Shown: piece by piece, positions 16,001-24,935 of the stretch
Layout of the letters: each line of letters starts with the position of its first letter
Position numbering within the stretch: the stretch's first letter is position 1
DNA from: Bacteroidales bacterium
GTDB taxonomy: Bacteria > Bacteroidota > Bacteroidia > Bacteroidales > UBA932
Assembly (NCBI GenBank): GCA_017550025.1
Contig: JAFYLU010000085.1
Location: 1-32,822, forward strand
DNA: 32,822 bases
Direction: 5' to 3'
Notes under the pieces: generated by a model
What the model was told of the DNA's origin: nothing
What the model saw: the letters and a program-made list of their open reading frames with translations, nothing else
The model's database searches: none
Translations under genes and position numbers: made by a program

Positions 16001-19000
16001 AAAGACTTCTCATAATAACTGTATTTCTGTTCGCTTTGGGCATTTCGGTCAAGGCACAGAGCACCATAGTAAAGGATTTCAAACCGGTCTGCGACTCCTT
16101 GTCCATACTTATCCAGGAGCGTAATACGGTAAACGGGAAGCTGTCTTTACAGGCAGTCATGAAACGAGGTTCCAGCCTCGACTTCTACTTCACCGAATCG
16201 CTCAGCGACTATCCATGGTACGAAGGAGATACAAAATGGTTCCGCAGCACATTGAAGTCACTTTTCCCTGAAAACTACAGCAGATACAATCTGGGAGACA
16301 TCTATAGCAAAAGGATATCCTATAATAATCTTGTGACTCCATCTCTGGACTTTGACGGCAATCCTTCAGACACAAGACATCGTACAAAGAACCCTTCAAG
16401 AAGGAACATTGTCAGTGCCTTGGACGGAATGGATTTCAGCAAAGGTCTGGAAGGCAGACATATAGCGGTGTGGCAGAGCCACGGACGCTATTATGATAAT
16501 GGTTCCGAGAAATGGATATGGCAGAGACCTCCGCTCTTCCAGACCGTCGAGGACATGTTCACCCAAAGTTTCGTGATCCCTTATCTCGTACCGATGCTGG
16601 AGAATGCGGGTGCATATGTGCTCATGCCTAGAGAAAGGGATGTGCAGAGAAACGAGGTCATTGCCGACAACAATGAGACAGATGCCAGATATGGCATCGC
16701 TGCTTATTCGGAGAAGGGAAAGTGGAAAGATGCAGGCAGCGGCTTCGCCGCGCTCAAGCCGGTCTACACCGGCCTGGAGAACCCGTTCAAGACCGGAACT
16801 GCAAGACAGACTGAGTGCATACAGCACGGAAAGAAGGGCGCAGCAACTGCAGAATGGCGTCCGGAAATACCCGAAAGAGGCGAATATGCAGTATATGTTT
16901 CTTATAAGAGCGTTGAAAAAAGTACAAGTTCCGCACATTATACGGTACATCATCTGGGAGGTACAAGCGACTTCATAGTAAACCAGAAGATGGGAGGAGG
17001 CACATGGATCTATCTCGGGACATTCGAATTCGGAGAAGGTTCTGACGGCTATGTTACTCTGACCAACGAAACCCCTGAAGGTTACAGATTCAGCAGCGGA
17101 AGCATCATTACAGCAGACGCAGTCAGATTCGGAGGCGGAATGGGAAATATCGCAAGAGCTCCGAAGGACGACGAAGAAGCTGAACCGGAAGTTTCCGGAC
17201 TGCCTAGATCTGCAGAAGGCGCGAGATACTGGATGCAGTGGGCAGGAGTGACCGACAAGATCTACAGTCAGAATGAGCAGGAGGGTGACTACAGGGACGA
17301 CTTCATGTCACGTGGAGACTGGGTCGAGTGGATCAGCCGAGGTTCAGAAATGAACCCTTCGAAAAAGGACGGCCTCAACATCCCGGTAGACCTTTCATTC
17401 GGTTTCCATTCGGATGCTGGAATCACACCTGACGACTCCATAGTAGGAACTCTTGCGATATATACATTAAGATCTGACGGAAGTCAGAAACTTCCTGACG
17501 GCGAGAGCCGCATGACCAGCAGGGAATATGCGGACATGGTACAGAGCCAGATAGTACACGACCTCCGGTCGGAGTACGACACGCTCTGGAGCAGACGTCA
17601 GATATGGGACAGAAGTTACCGTGAATCACGTACTCCGTCAGCACCTGCGATGCTTCTGGAACTTCTCTCGCACCAGAACTTCGCCGATATGAAATATGGT
17701 CTCGATCCGACATTCCGGTTCACGGTAAGCCGCTCGATATACAAGGGAATGCTCAAATATCTCAGCAACAGGTACGGTGTTCCATATAGCGTACAACCTT
17801 TGCCTGTAGAGTCAATGGGCGTTGCTTTCGGTGCGAAAGGAAAGGCTGTCGTAAGCTGGATGCCGGTTGAAGACGAGCTCGAACCTACAGCCTCCCCTAC
17901 CGGGTACATACTTTATACCCGCATTGACGGTGGCGGATTCGATGACGGAACAGTCATCGAAAATCCGGCCACGAAGTCAGGCCGGCTCTCGACGGAAGTC
18001 GCTGTTGAGGCAGGGCATATCTACAGTTTCAAGGTAGTGGCATTCAATGAGGGCGGAAAGAGTTTCCCTTCGGAGGTTGTCAGCATAGGAAGACCGTCGG
18101 AAGAAGTTTCAGGAAAGACCATACTGGTAGTCAATAACTTTGACAGAGTCAGCGGTCCTGCATTCTTTGACACCCCTTCGTATGCAGGATTCGACAACAG
18201 GCTTGACAGCGGTGTGCCGCACGTCAAGGATATCGCATACATCGGAGAAATGTATGACAACAGGAGGCAGTCGGAATTCGTAACCAATGACAGCCCCGGA
18301 TTCGGAGCATCACATACATGGTATGCAGGAAATACCGTTGCCGGAAATACATTTGACTATCCATACGTGCACGGCAAGGCGATAATGAAGGCAGGGTACG
18401 CGTTTACATCATGCAGCAACGAGGCATTCTGCAGCGACTCTACGTTCAGGAAAGAGGCATGGAGCATCGACCTCATATGCGGAAAGCAGGTTACCACCGT
18501 GGTCGGCAGCGGCCTTCAGAAGAAATACGAGGTCTTCCCTGCCTGCATGCAGGATGCTCTTTCCGCTTCAGCTGCAGAAGGCATCAACATCCTGGTAAGC
18601 GGTGCGTACATAGGAACTGATATCTGGGACCAGATATATCCATACCAGAAGGACAAGGAAGGCGTTGCTGCTTCTAAGAAATTCGCACAGAACGTGCTAG
18701 GTTTCAAGTGGGCGGCAAACAGCGCCAGCAGATTCGGCAGAGTCAGATATCTACGCAACGAAGTTCTTGCCGAGTTACCGGCTGATGGCTTGGAGATATG
18801 CAACGAAATCAATTCGGAGCAGTACTGCGTAGAATCGCCTGACGGCATCCTCCCCGGAGTCAAGACAGCGACATCATTCATGAGATATGCAGATTCAGGA
18901 ATATCAGCCGGAATATGCAACGAAGGCAAGGGATACAGGACAGTGTGCCTCGGTTTCCCTATCGAAGCTCTTGAATCAGAAGAAAACATCAACGACATCA

Positions 19001-19032
19001 TAACACTAACCCTAGAATTTTTCAGCAGATGA
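15997..19032 (+). CDS. Exported N-acetylmuramoyl-L-alanine amidase-fold protein with inserted golvesin-type domain and FN3 domain
   Basis: 1011 residues with a signal peptide (to about A20). The Amidase_3 zinc motifs are present but spread apart. H162 lies in IAVWQSHGRYYD and E185 in the helix TVEDMFTQ; the strand ENAGAYVLMPRERD matches the ...G-x-x-V-x-x-T-R... element. Then about 140 residues (240-385) form a golvesin C-terminal-like beta domain. The fold resumes with LSFGFHSDAG (H471) and LLELLSHQNFADM, where the catalytic Glu is expected. An FN3-like domain follows (about 615-720), then a large C-terminal region of unclear fold. Relatives are often misnamed xanthan lyase. It probably trims cell-wall peptides in the periplasm. 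It overlaps its neighbours by 4 bases on both sides. Confidence 0.8.
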   Translation: MKRLLIITVFLFALGISVKAQSTIVKDFKPVCDSLSILIQERNTVNGKLSLQAVMKRGSSLDFYFTESLSDYPWYEGDTKWFRSTLKSLFPENYSRYNLGDIYSKRISYNNLVTPSLDFDGNPSDTRHRTKNPSRRNIVSALDGMDFSKGLEGRHIAVWQSHGRYYDNGSEKWIWQRPPLFQTVEDMFTQSFVIPYLVPMLENAGAYVLMPRERDVQRNEVIADNNETDARYGIAAYSEKGKWKDAGSGFAALKPVYTGLENPFKTGTARQTECIQHGKKGAATAEWRPEIPERGEYAVYVSYKSVEKSTSSAHYTVHHLGGTSDFIVNQKMGGGTWIYLGTFEFGEGSDGYVTLTNETPEGYRFSSGSIITADAVRFGGGMGNIARAPKDDEEAEPEVSGLPRSAEGARYWMQWAGVTDKIYSQNEQEGDYRDDFMSRGDWVEWISRGSEMNPSKKDGLNIPVDLSFGFHSDAGITPDDSIVGTLAIYTLRSDGSQKLPDGESRMTSREYADMVQSQIVHDLRSEYDTLWSRRQIWDRSYRESRTPSAPAMLLELLSHQNFADMKYGLDPTFRFTVSRSIYKGMLKYLSNRYGVPYSVQPLPVESMGVAFGAKGKAVVSWMPVEDELEPTASPTGYILYTRIDGGGFDDGTVIENPATKSGRLSTEVAVEAGHIYSFKVVAFNEGGKSFPSEVVSIGRPSEEVSGKTILVVNNFDRVSGPAFFDTPSYAGFDNRLDSGVPHVKDIAYIGEMYDNRRQSEFVTNDSPGFGASHTWYAGNTVAGNTFDYPYVHGKAIMKAGYAFTSCSNEAFCSDSTFRKEAWSIDLICGKQVTTVVGSGLQKKYEVFPACMQDALSASAAEGINILVSGAYIGTDIWDQIYPYQKDKEGVAASKKFAQNVLGFKWAANSASRFGRVRYLRNEVLAELPADGLEICNEINSEQYCVESPDGILPGVKTATSFMRYADSGISAGICNEGKGYRTVCLGFPIEALESEENINDIITLTLEFFSR

Positions 19033-20354
19033 CCGCAAGACAAGCCGAGATCATTGAACTGATCAGAAAGGAAGTAAAGCCCGCATTGGGATGTACGGAA
19101 CCTATAGCAGTGGCCCTCGCGACAGCGAAAGCCATGGAGATTGCAGAAGAGAAATGCTCTCTTGACTCCGGTACATGGAGATATTCCGACGGATATTCTC
19201 TACGTATTGAGGTCAGCGGCAATATCCTCAAGAACGGAATGGGAGTCGGTATCCCGGGAACAGGTATGGTAGGACTGCATATCGCAGCAGCGCTCGGCGC
19301 TGTCTGCGGCAAGTCGTCGTACGGACTTGAGGTGCTGCACGATCTTGACGACAGTTCCATTGCAAAAGCAAAGGAGATGGTTGAATCGAAGGCTGTATCC
19401 GTAGGACTGGCCGAGACATCACATAAGCTTTATGTAAAGGCCTATGTGGATGTCGACGGCGGACACTGCGCCAGCGTAGTGATCCAGGACAACCATGACA
19501 GCATCGTCGAGACATGTTTTGACGGCGAGGTTCTTTCAAGCGCTGATGTGTGCGAGAATTCTGATGCTGGAGACCAGAAGACAACACTCGACTACAAGCT
19601 CACGGTACGCGAGATACTTGACTTCGCTACTGGTGTTGATTACGAAGACATCGCCTTCATTCTTGAATCACGCACTCTGAATCTTGCTCTCGCAGAAGAA
19701 GGCATGAAGGGATGCTATGGTCTGAAAGTAGGCTGGGCGATCAATCTGAGCGACAACCGCGAGGTTTTCGGCGGCGATTTCCTCTGTTATGCCATGTCTC
19801 TTACTGCAGCTGCATCAGACGCCCGTATGGCAGGATGTACTCTAGCTGCAATGAGCAACTCAGGTAGCGGCAACCAGGGAATCACGGTCACCATGCCGGT
19901 CATCGCCTACTCGATCCGTTACGGCACGACAGACGAGCAGCTGGCGCGTGCCTTAGTACTCAGCCACCTCATCGCAATACATATCAAGGGCTATCTTGGA
20001 AAGCTTTCTGCTCTCTGCGGCTGTGTAATCGCTTCGACAGGATCAGCCTGCGGACTAGTATATCTTCGCGGTGGTGATTACAACCAGATATGCGCTGCGA
20101 TCAAGAACATGATCGGAAACATCACCGGAATGGTATGCGACGGTGCCAAGGTAGGATGTGCGATGAAGGTAGCATCGGGAGTTTCCAGCGCCCTTCAGTC
20201 TGCAGTCCTTGCCCGTGAAGGCATCTGCATCTCATCACATGACGGCATCATCGAAGAGGATATCGAGAAGACCATCCAGAACCTCGGCCGCATCGGCTCC
20301 GTCGGCATGCAGCATACCGACAACATGATCCTGGACATCATGGTCTGCAAATAG
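19029..20354 (+). CDS. cyuA: L-cysteine desulfidase (UPF0597, CyuA/YhaM type)
   Basis: 441 residues, normal length for the family. L-cysteine is converted to pyruvate, ammonia and hydrogen sulfide by a [4Fe-4S] enzyme related to serine dehydratase alpha chains. The family motif ALGCTEPIAVALA (C22) opens the protein. Later blocks GCTLAAMSNSGSGNQGITVTMPV and LCGCVIASTGSACG hold the remaining conserved cysteines and the glycine-rich active site. The start overlaps the amidase gene stop by 4 bases, so it is the last gene of the M28-ABC-VanZ-amidase-CyuA operon. A link between cysteine breakdown and these envelope genes is not obvious. The stop is followed 10 bases later by palindromic element B. 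Confidence 0.9.
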   Translation: MTARQAEIIELIRKEVKPALGCTEPIAVALATAKAMEIAEEKCSLDSGTWRYSDGYSLRIEVSGNILKNGMGVGIPGTGMVGLHIAAALGAVCGKSSYGLEVLHDLDDSSIAKAKEMVESKAVSVGLAETSHKLYVKAYVDVDGGHCASVVIQDNHDSIVETCFDGEVLSSADVCENSDAGDQKTTLDYKLTVREILDFATGVDYEDIAFILESRTLNLALAEEGMKGCYGLKVGWAINLSDNREVFGGDFLCYAMSLTAAASDARMAGCTLAAMSNSGSGNQGITVTMPVIAYSIRYGTTDEQLARALVLSHLIAIHIKGYLGKLSALCGCVIASTGSACGLVYLRGGDYNQICAAIKNMIGNITGMVCDGAKVGCAMKVASGVSSALQSAVLAREGICISSHDGIIEEDIEKTIQNLGRIGSVGMQHTDNMILDIMVCK

Positions 20355-20364
20355 ATTTCTGAAA

Positions 20365-20465
20365 GACAGCGGCAGCCGTATTCTGAAACAATCCCTCCCA
20401 CTTCGTGGGTCCCTCCCTCTGCGGCCAGAGGGGTAGCACGGTTTCAGAATACGGCTGCCGCTGTC
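20365..20465. repeat. Cruciform palindromic element B: perfect 25-bp arms with two internal hairpins
   Basis: Arms at 20365-20389 and 20441-20465 are perfect reverse complements over 25 bases. The 51-base core holds CCCAC/GTGGG (20397-20401 with 20405-20409, loop TTC) and CCCTCT/AGAGGG (20415-20420 with 20427-20432). The reverse complement of the core shares GTGGGAGGGAT, placed next to a CCCAC hairpin, with element A at 2935-3057. The arms of the two elements are unrelated. It starts 10 bases after the cyuA stop. Confidence 0.88.
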
Positions 20466-20528
20466 CTCATATCACAAGTCACCCCCCGCCTCAGCATCTA
20501 AAGTTCTAATAGTCAATATATTAACAAC

Positions 20529-20558
20529 ATAAGGGTCGGAAAATTCTCCGACCCTTAT
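20529..20558. terminator. Hairpin between convergent cyuA and uvrB
   Basis: A perfect 12-bp stem (20529-20540 with 20547-20558) around AAATTC. It is followed by only a mixed A/T tract on either side, so termination strength is uncertain. Its place between two converging genes fits a bidirectional terminator. Confidence 0.65.
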
Positions 20559-20596
20559 ATACATATATAGCTGAATATCAACCAGTTGGGCGACAA

Positions 20597-22774
20597 TCAG
20601 ACTTTCCAGACTTTGAGGTATTGCTGGAGTGCCCACATCTCGTCGCGGTATTTGGCGGCGGCCATGAAGTCGAGGTCGGCAGCGGCTGCCTGCATCTTGC
20701 GCTTGGCCTGCTCTACGGCCTTCTCGACCTGTTCACGTGACATGGAACGGATCACAGGATCCTGAAGAACTGCTGCAAGGTCAGCCTGGAGATATCCGTC
20801 AACGTAGGCGGAGTTGGTTTCTCGCTTAGAATCGTGACCCAATCCGACGCTGACCGATCCCTTTCCGAGATCGGTAGGGTCAGGTATATAAGTAGGATCG
20901 TCGTATGAATTCGCTGCGCTGACCTTTCCTGTAACCGTATTTGCAAGGCGCGGATTTCTCTGTTTAGTTTCAGCGGTTCCCGCTTCAGCAAGAAGTACAT
21001 TCTTCTTGACTCCGACCTGGGTCGGTGTGATGCCATGCATCTTGTTGTATTCCATCTGCTTGGCACGACGGCGGTCGGTCTCATAGATGGTCTGACGCAT
21101 AGAATCAGTAATCGTGTCCGCATACATGATGACAAGACCGTTCACGTTTCGTGCTGCGCGACCGGCAGTCTGGGTCAAAGCCCTGCCGCTTCTGAGGAAG
21201 CCTTCCTTATCAGCATCGAGTATTGCAACCAGTGACACTGTAGGGATATCCAGTCCCTCACGCAGGAGGTTGACGCCGACAAGGACATCAAAAAGGCCGT
21301 TCTTGAAATCTTCTATGATCTCGACACGTTCCAGAGTATCGACATCGGAGTGGATGTAACGGCAGCGTATTCCCATCTTTGTGAAATACTTCTCCAGTTC
21401 TTCAGCCATCCTCTTTGTCAGAGTAGTCACAAGAACTCTCTCGTCAAGCTCTACCCTCTTCTGAATTTCCTCCATCAGGTCATCTACCTGATTCTCGATC
21501 GGACGGACCTCAATAGGAGGATCGAGAAGTCCCGTAGGACGTACGACCTGCTCTACCACAAGACCTTCCGATTTATCAAGCTCATAGTCAGCCGGAGTAG
21601 CGCTGACGAAGACCTTCTGGCCTGTGATCTCCTCAAATTCGTTGAATTTGAGAGGACGGTTGTCGGCGGCGGCCGGGAGCCGGAAGCCGTACTCGACGAG
21701 TACGGACTTCCGGGAATGGTCGCCGCCGTACATGGCCCTTATCTGCGGAAGGGTCACATGACTCTCGTCGATGAATGTTATGAAATCCTTAGGGAAATAG
21801 TCGATCAAGCAGAATGGCCTCATACCCTCGCTGCGACCGTCGAAATAGCGGGAATAATTCTCTATGCCAGGGCAGTATCCCATCTCCTTTATGAACTCTA
21901 GGTCATACTCGACTCTCTGCTTGAGTCGCTTGGCCTCCAGATGCTTGCCGATCTCCTGGAAGTATTCGCACTGAGCAACCATATCATCCTGGATCTGGCT
22001 TATCGCCTGGGCAGTCTTCTCTTTCGATGTGACGAAGTTTCCGGCAGGATAGATCGATATTTCATCAAGGTCGTCGATGAATGCACCCGTGGTTGGCTCG
22101 ATGACAGAAATCGCATCGACTTCATCACCGAAGAATTCGATGCGGACCGCATTCTCTCCGTATCCGATGCATATGTCGACGGTATCTCCGCGTACGCGGA
22201 ATGTACCGCGCTTGAAGTCGGTCTCGGTGCGGCTGTACAGAGCGTCGACCAGCTGGTACAGCAGACGGGTCATGCTCCTGGTCTCCCCTCTTCTGACATG
22301 GACAGTCTGTGCATGGAAATCAGCAGGATTTCCGATACCATAAAGACATGACACACTGGATATTACAATGACATCACGACGGCCGGAAAGAAGGGACGAA
22401 GCGGCACTGAGCCTGAGTTTTTCAATTTCATCGTTGATGCTCAGGTCCTTCTCTATGTATGTATCAGTAACCGGAAGGTATGCCTCAGGCTGATAGTAGT
22501 CATAGTATGACACGAAATACTCGACTGCATTGTTCGGGAAAAACGACTTGAACTCGCCGTACAGCTGTGCGGCGAGGGTCTTGTTGTGGCTGAGGATAAG
22601 GGCCGGGCGCTGAAGTTTCTCTATGACATTCGCCATCGTAAAGGTCTTGCCCGAACCGGTAACGCCTAAAAGGGTAACTGCATCCACTCCACTTTCCAGA
22701 GCGTCACATATACCTTTGATTGCAGCAGGCTGGTCGCCTGAGGGTCTGTATTCCGAATCTATCTTGAATTTCAT
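20597..22774 (-). CDS. uvrB: Excinuclease ABC subunit B
   Basis: 725 residues; slightly longer than the E. coli protein. UvrB is the damage-verification helicase of nucleotide excision repair; it is loaded by UvrA and recruits UvrC. Walker A is GVTGSGKT (37-44), and the damage-clamping beta-hairpin spans [21 protein letters not shown] (about 90-110). The DEAD-type motif is [13 protein letters not shown] and helicase motif VI is QTAGRAARN. The C-terminal UVR motif (about 686-720) that contacts UvrC is intact. The extra length comes from a loosely conserved linker of about 620-680 before UVR. A TAAATTTGC box ends 3 bases before the start codon, so a leaderless transcript is possible. It is monocistronic as far as visible. 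Confidence 0.96.
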   Translation of the reverse strand: MKFKIDSEYRPSGDQPAAIKGICDALESGVDAVTLLGVTGSGKTFTMANVIEKLQRPALILSHNKTLAAQLYGEFKSFFPNNAVEYFVSYYDYYQPEAYLPVTDTYIEKDLSINDEIEKLRLSAASSLLSGRRDVIVISSVSCLYGIGNPADFHAQTVHVRRGETRSMTRLLYQLVDALYSRTETDFKRGTFRVRGDTVDICIGYGENAVRIEFFGDEVDAISVIEPTTGAFIDDLDEISIYPAGNFVTSKEKTAQAISQIQDDMVAQCEYFQEIGKHLEAKRLKQRVEYDLEFIKEMGYCPGIENYSRYFDGRSEGMRPFCLIDYFPKDFITFIDESHVTLPQIRAMYGGDHSRKSVLVEYGFRLPAAADNRPLKFNEFEEITGQKVFVSATPADYELDKSEGLVVEQVVRPTGLLDPPIEVRPIENQVDDLMEEIQKRVELDERVLVTTLTKRMAEELEKYFTKMGIRCRYIHSDVDTLERVEIIEDFKNGLFDVLVGVNLLREGLDIPTVSLVAILDADKEGFLRSGRALTQTAGRAARNVNGLVIMYADTITDSMRQTIYETDRRRAKQMEYNKMHGITPTQVGVKKNVLLAEAGTAETKQRNPRLANTVTGKVSAANSYDDPTYIPDPTDLGKGSVSVGLGHDSKRETNSAYVDGYLQADLAAVLQDPVIRSMSREQVEKAVEQAKRKMQAAAADLDFMAAAKYRDEMWALQQYLKVWKV

Positions 22775-22777
22775 ATG

Positions 22778-22786
22778 GCAAATTTA
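22778..22786 (-). promoter_or_regulatory. -7 box TAAATTTGC immediately before uvrB
   Basis: A minus-strand TAnnTTTG match whose G lies 5 bases before the A of the uvrB ATG at 22774. Transcription would start at or next to the start codon. The same arrangement occurs at the TPR gene (12664-12672). Confidence 0.45.
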
Positions 22787-22799
22787 CAGATATTTTTAT

Positions 22800-22808
22800 T
22801 ATCTTTGC
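22800..22808 (+). promoter_or_regulatory. -7 box TATCTTTGC for the scaffold-GGGtGRT operon
   Basis: An exact TAnnTTTG match 41 bases before ATG 22849. The leader contains a perfect 12-base palindrome AATAGTACTATT (22837-22848) that touches the start codon and could be an operator or affect translation. Confidence 0.5.
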
Positions 22809-22848
22809 GTGGTTTTGAAAACACGTTTTATAAAACAATAGTACTATT

Positions 22849-23550
22849 ATGGTTTATTCACACGAAGTGCAGCAGATGTGCTGCGTAAAGAAGGGACCTA
22901 ACCACGGTCCAGCTCCAATTCCTGAAGAAGGAAAGTGGGTAAAATCAAAGCAGATCACTGATATCTCAGGCCTTACTCACGGTATCGGTTGGTGTGCACC
23001 TCAGCAGGGTGCCTGCAAGCTTACCCTCAACGTAAAGGAAGGTATCATCCAGGAGGCTCTCGTTGAGACTATCGGTTGCTCGGGTATGACTCACTCAGCT
23101 GCCATGGCATCTGAAATCCTCCCAGGCAAGACTCTCCTTGAGGCTCTTAACACTGACCTCGTTTGCGACGCTATCAACACAGCTATGCGCGAGCTCTTCC
23201 TCCAGATCGTTTACGGACGTACCCAGTCAGCTTTCTCTGAGGGTGGTCTTATGATCGGTGCTGGTCTTGAGGACCTCGGAAAGGGTCTCCGCAGCCAGGT
23301 AGGTACCCTCTACGGTACTCTCGCAAAGGGCCCACGTTACCTCGAGATGGCAGAGGGTTACATCAAGACTCTCGCAATCGACAAGAACGACGAGATCTGC
23401 GGCTACCAGTTCGTACACCTCGGACGCTTCATGGACCTCATCAAGAAGGGAGTTGACGCTAACGAGGCTCTCAAGCAGGTAACAGGTACATACGGCCGTT
23501 TCACTGAGGAGGCTGGTGCAGTTAAGTACATTGACCCACGTCACGAGTAA
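22849..23550 (+). CDS. NifU-like iron-sulfur cluster scaffold paired with GGGtGRT protein
   Basis: 233 residues. The central part resembles the NifU/IscU N-terminal scaffold fold: LTLNVKEGIIQEALVETIGC with C77 in IGCSGMTHSAAMAS, then a helix with C106. Extra cysteines occur at C11, C12, C49 and C56. Scaffold proteins assemble [2Fe-2S] or [4Fe-4S] clusters on such cysteines. This subtype is found next to GGGtGRT genes in many anaerobes, but its client is not known to me. Codon use is strongly biased toward GGT, CTC, AAC and GCT, like pckA, implying high expression. It is first in a two-gene operon; the second gene starts 17 bases after its stop behind a strong Shine-Dalgarno. Confidence 0.82.
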   Translation: MVYSHEVQQMCCVKKGPNHGPAPIPEEGKWVKSKQITDISGLTHGIGWCAPQQGACKLTLNVKEGIIQEALVETIGCSGMTHSAAMASEILPGKTLLEALNTDLVCDAINTAMRELFLQIVYGRTQSAFSEGGLMIGAGLEDLGKGLRSQVGTLYGTLAKGPRYLEMAEGYIKTLAIDKNDEICGYQFVHLGRFMDLIKKGVDANEALKQVTGTYGRFTEEAGAVKYIDPRHE

Positions 23551-23551
23551 T

Positions 23552-23558
23552 AAGGAGG
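23552..23558 (+). promoter_or_regulatory. Strong Shine-Dalgarno AAGGAGG before the GGGtGRT gene
   Basis: AAGGAGG ends 9 bases before ATG 23568. Such full matches are unusual in Bacteroidetes and fix this start; they fit a highly expressed gene. Confidence 0.75.
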
Positions 23559-23567
23559 AAAGATAAT

Positions 23568-24578
23568 ATGATTAGAGAAGTAAAATTCGAAAGCCAGGAT
23601 CGTCGTATCAACCAGATCCTTGCAGTTCTCAACGAGAACGGTATCGCTTCTATCGAGGAGGCAAACGCAATCTGCGATCAGTATGGTCTTGATCCTTATA
23701 TGACATGTGAGGAGACTCAGCCAATCTGCTTCGAGAACGCAAAGTGGGCTTATGTAGTAGGTTGCGCAATCGCAATCAAGAAGGGCTGCAAGAACGCAGC
23801 TGAGGCAGCTGAGGCTATCGGTCTCGGTCTTCAGGCATTCTGTATCCCTGGTTCAGTAGCTGACGACCGTAAGGTTGGTATCGGCCACGGTAACCTCGCA
23901 GCAATGCTCCTCCGCGAGGAGACAAAGTGCTTCGCATTCCTCGCAGGTCACGAGTCATTCGCAGCAGCAGAAGGTGCTATCAAGATCGCAGCTAAGGCTG
24001 ACAAGGTTCGTAAGGAGCCTCTCCGCGTAATCCTTAACGGTCTCGGTAAGGATGCTGCTCAGATCATCGCACGTATCAATGGTTTCACATATGTACAGAC
24101 TGAGTTCGACTACTTCACCGGTGAGCTCAAGGAAGTACGCCGCATCGCATACAGCGACGGTCCACGCGCTAAGGTTAACTGCTATGGTGCTGACGACGTT
24201 CGCGAGGGTGTAGCTATCATGTGGCACGAGGGTGTTGACGTATCAATCACTGGTAACTCAACTAACCCTACACGTTTCCAGCACCCAACAGCTGGTACTT
24301 ACAAGAAGGAGCGTGTCCTCGCAGGCAAGCCATACTTCTCAGTAGCATCAGGCGGTGGTACAGGTCGTACACTTCACCCAGACAACATGGCTGCCGGTCC
24401 AGCTTCATACGGTATGACCGACACTATGGGTCGTATGCACTCTGACGCACAGTTCGCAGGTTCTTCATCAGTTCCAGCACACGTTGAGATGATGGGATTC
24501 CTCGGCATCGGTAACAACCCTATGGTAGGTTGTACTGTTGCTGTGGCTGTGGACGTGGCGACTGCGCTTAATAAGTAA
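23568..24578 (+). CDS. GGGtGRT protein
   Basis: 336 residues of the family named after its motif, here SGGGTGRTLHPD (G262-T268). The biochemical function is not established as far as I know. The family co-occurs with the NifU-like scaffold upstream, so an iron-sulfur or redox role is inferred. Codon bias is strong throughout until the end. Of the first 324 codons none is GTG or GCG, yet the last 12 (AVAVDVATALNK) hold three GTG and two GCG. This looks like a tail acquired by recombination. The switch falls just after an inverted repeat (24514-24519 with 24528-24533, 8-base spacer), and two degenerate copies of the 3' end lie downstream at 29084-29147 and 29207-29236. The protein ending itself looks normal. 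Confidence 0.88.
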   Translation: MIREVKFESQDRRINQILAVLNENGIASIEEANAICDQYGLDPYMTCEETQPICFENAKWAYVVGCAIAIKKGCKNAAEAAEAIGLGLQAFCIPGSVADDRKVGIGHGNLAAMLLREETKCFAFLAGHESFAAAEGAIKIAAKADKVRKEPLRVILNGLGKDAAQIIARINGFTYVQTEFDYFTGELKEVRRIAYSDGPRAKVNCYGADDVREGVAIMWHEGVDVSITGNSTNPTRFQHPTAGTYKKERVLAGKPYFSVASGGGTGRTLHPDNMAAGPASYGMTDTMGRMHSDAQFAGSSSVPAHVEMMGFLGIGNNPMVGCTVAVAVDVATALNK

Positions 24579-24602
24579 GAGATTAAATCTCATATACTTA
24601 CG

Positions 24603-24633
24603 AGAGATACTCCGGTTGGGGTATCTCTTTTTT
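24603..24633 (+). terminator. Rho-independent terminator after the GGGtGRT gene
   Basis: AGAGATAC (24603-24610) pairs with GTATCTCT (24621-24628), followed by a run of six T. If the islet model is right, this terminator arrived with the islet. Confidence 0.85.
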
Positions 24634-24905
24634 GTATTCAATCCTCTCACTGTTGAATCAGCGTTAGTGCAGTCTGCGTATTAGCTCAGTCCTGCTGATT
24701 TTGTTTTGTGACGGTATAAATAGACTTACTTTTGTTTTAACTATAAAATAGCCCTGAAATCGGCTGATTTGTGACGGTTTTGTGAAGAAAGAAATAGTAG
24801 TTACTGAAAACTTCTACCGACTCATCTCTGCAAGTATTCTCAAAAATTTCATGTCACTACTGGTAATTTATAATTGCTAATTCCAAAAAGGGATATATTA
24901 ATCGT
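24634..24905. other. AT-rich spacer upstream of the TIR-LRR pair
   Basis: About 270 bases with no convincing gene. It holds two direct copies of TTTGTGACGGT (24705-24715 and 24768-24778), both shortly after GCTGATTT. A 32-codon frame opens with GTG at 24782 (to 24880), but nothing supports its translation. The composition matches the islet rather than the core genes to the left. Confidence 0.5.
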
Positions 24906-24914
24906 TATATTTGC
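24906..24914 (+). promoter_or_regulatory. -7 box TATATTTGC for the TIR-LRR pair
   Basis: An exact TAnnTTTG match 21 bases before ATG 24936; no clear -33 TTG at normal spacing. It probably drives both TIR-LRR genes, which are 6 bases apart. Confidence 0.5.
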
Positions 24915-24935
24915 AAGAGATGAATACCATTGAAA

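Noticed and set aside
20466-20596. A small RNA or tRNA between cyuA and uvrB
   Set aside because: Only a 12-bp terminator-like hairpin is visible; there is no cloverleaf, CCA end or promoter box to support an RNA gene.
24782-24880. A 32-codon frame starting with GTG upstream of the TIR-LRR genes
   Set aside because: It has no recognisable motif, no clear ribosome-binding site and a rare start; such a length occurs by chance in AT-rich spacer.
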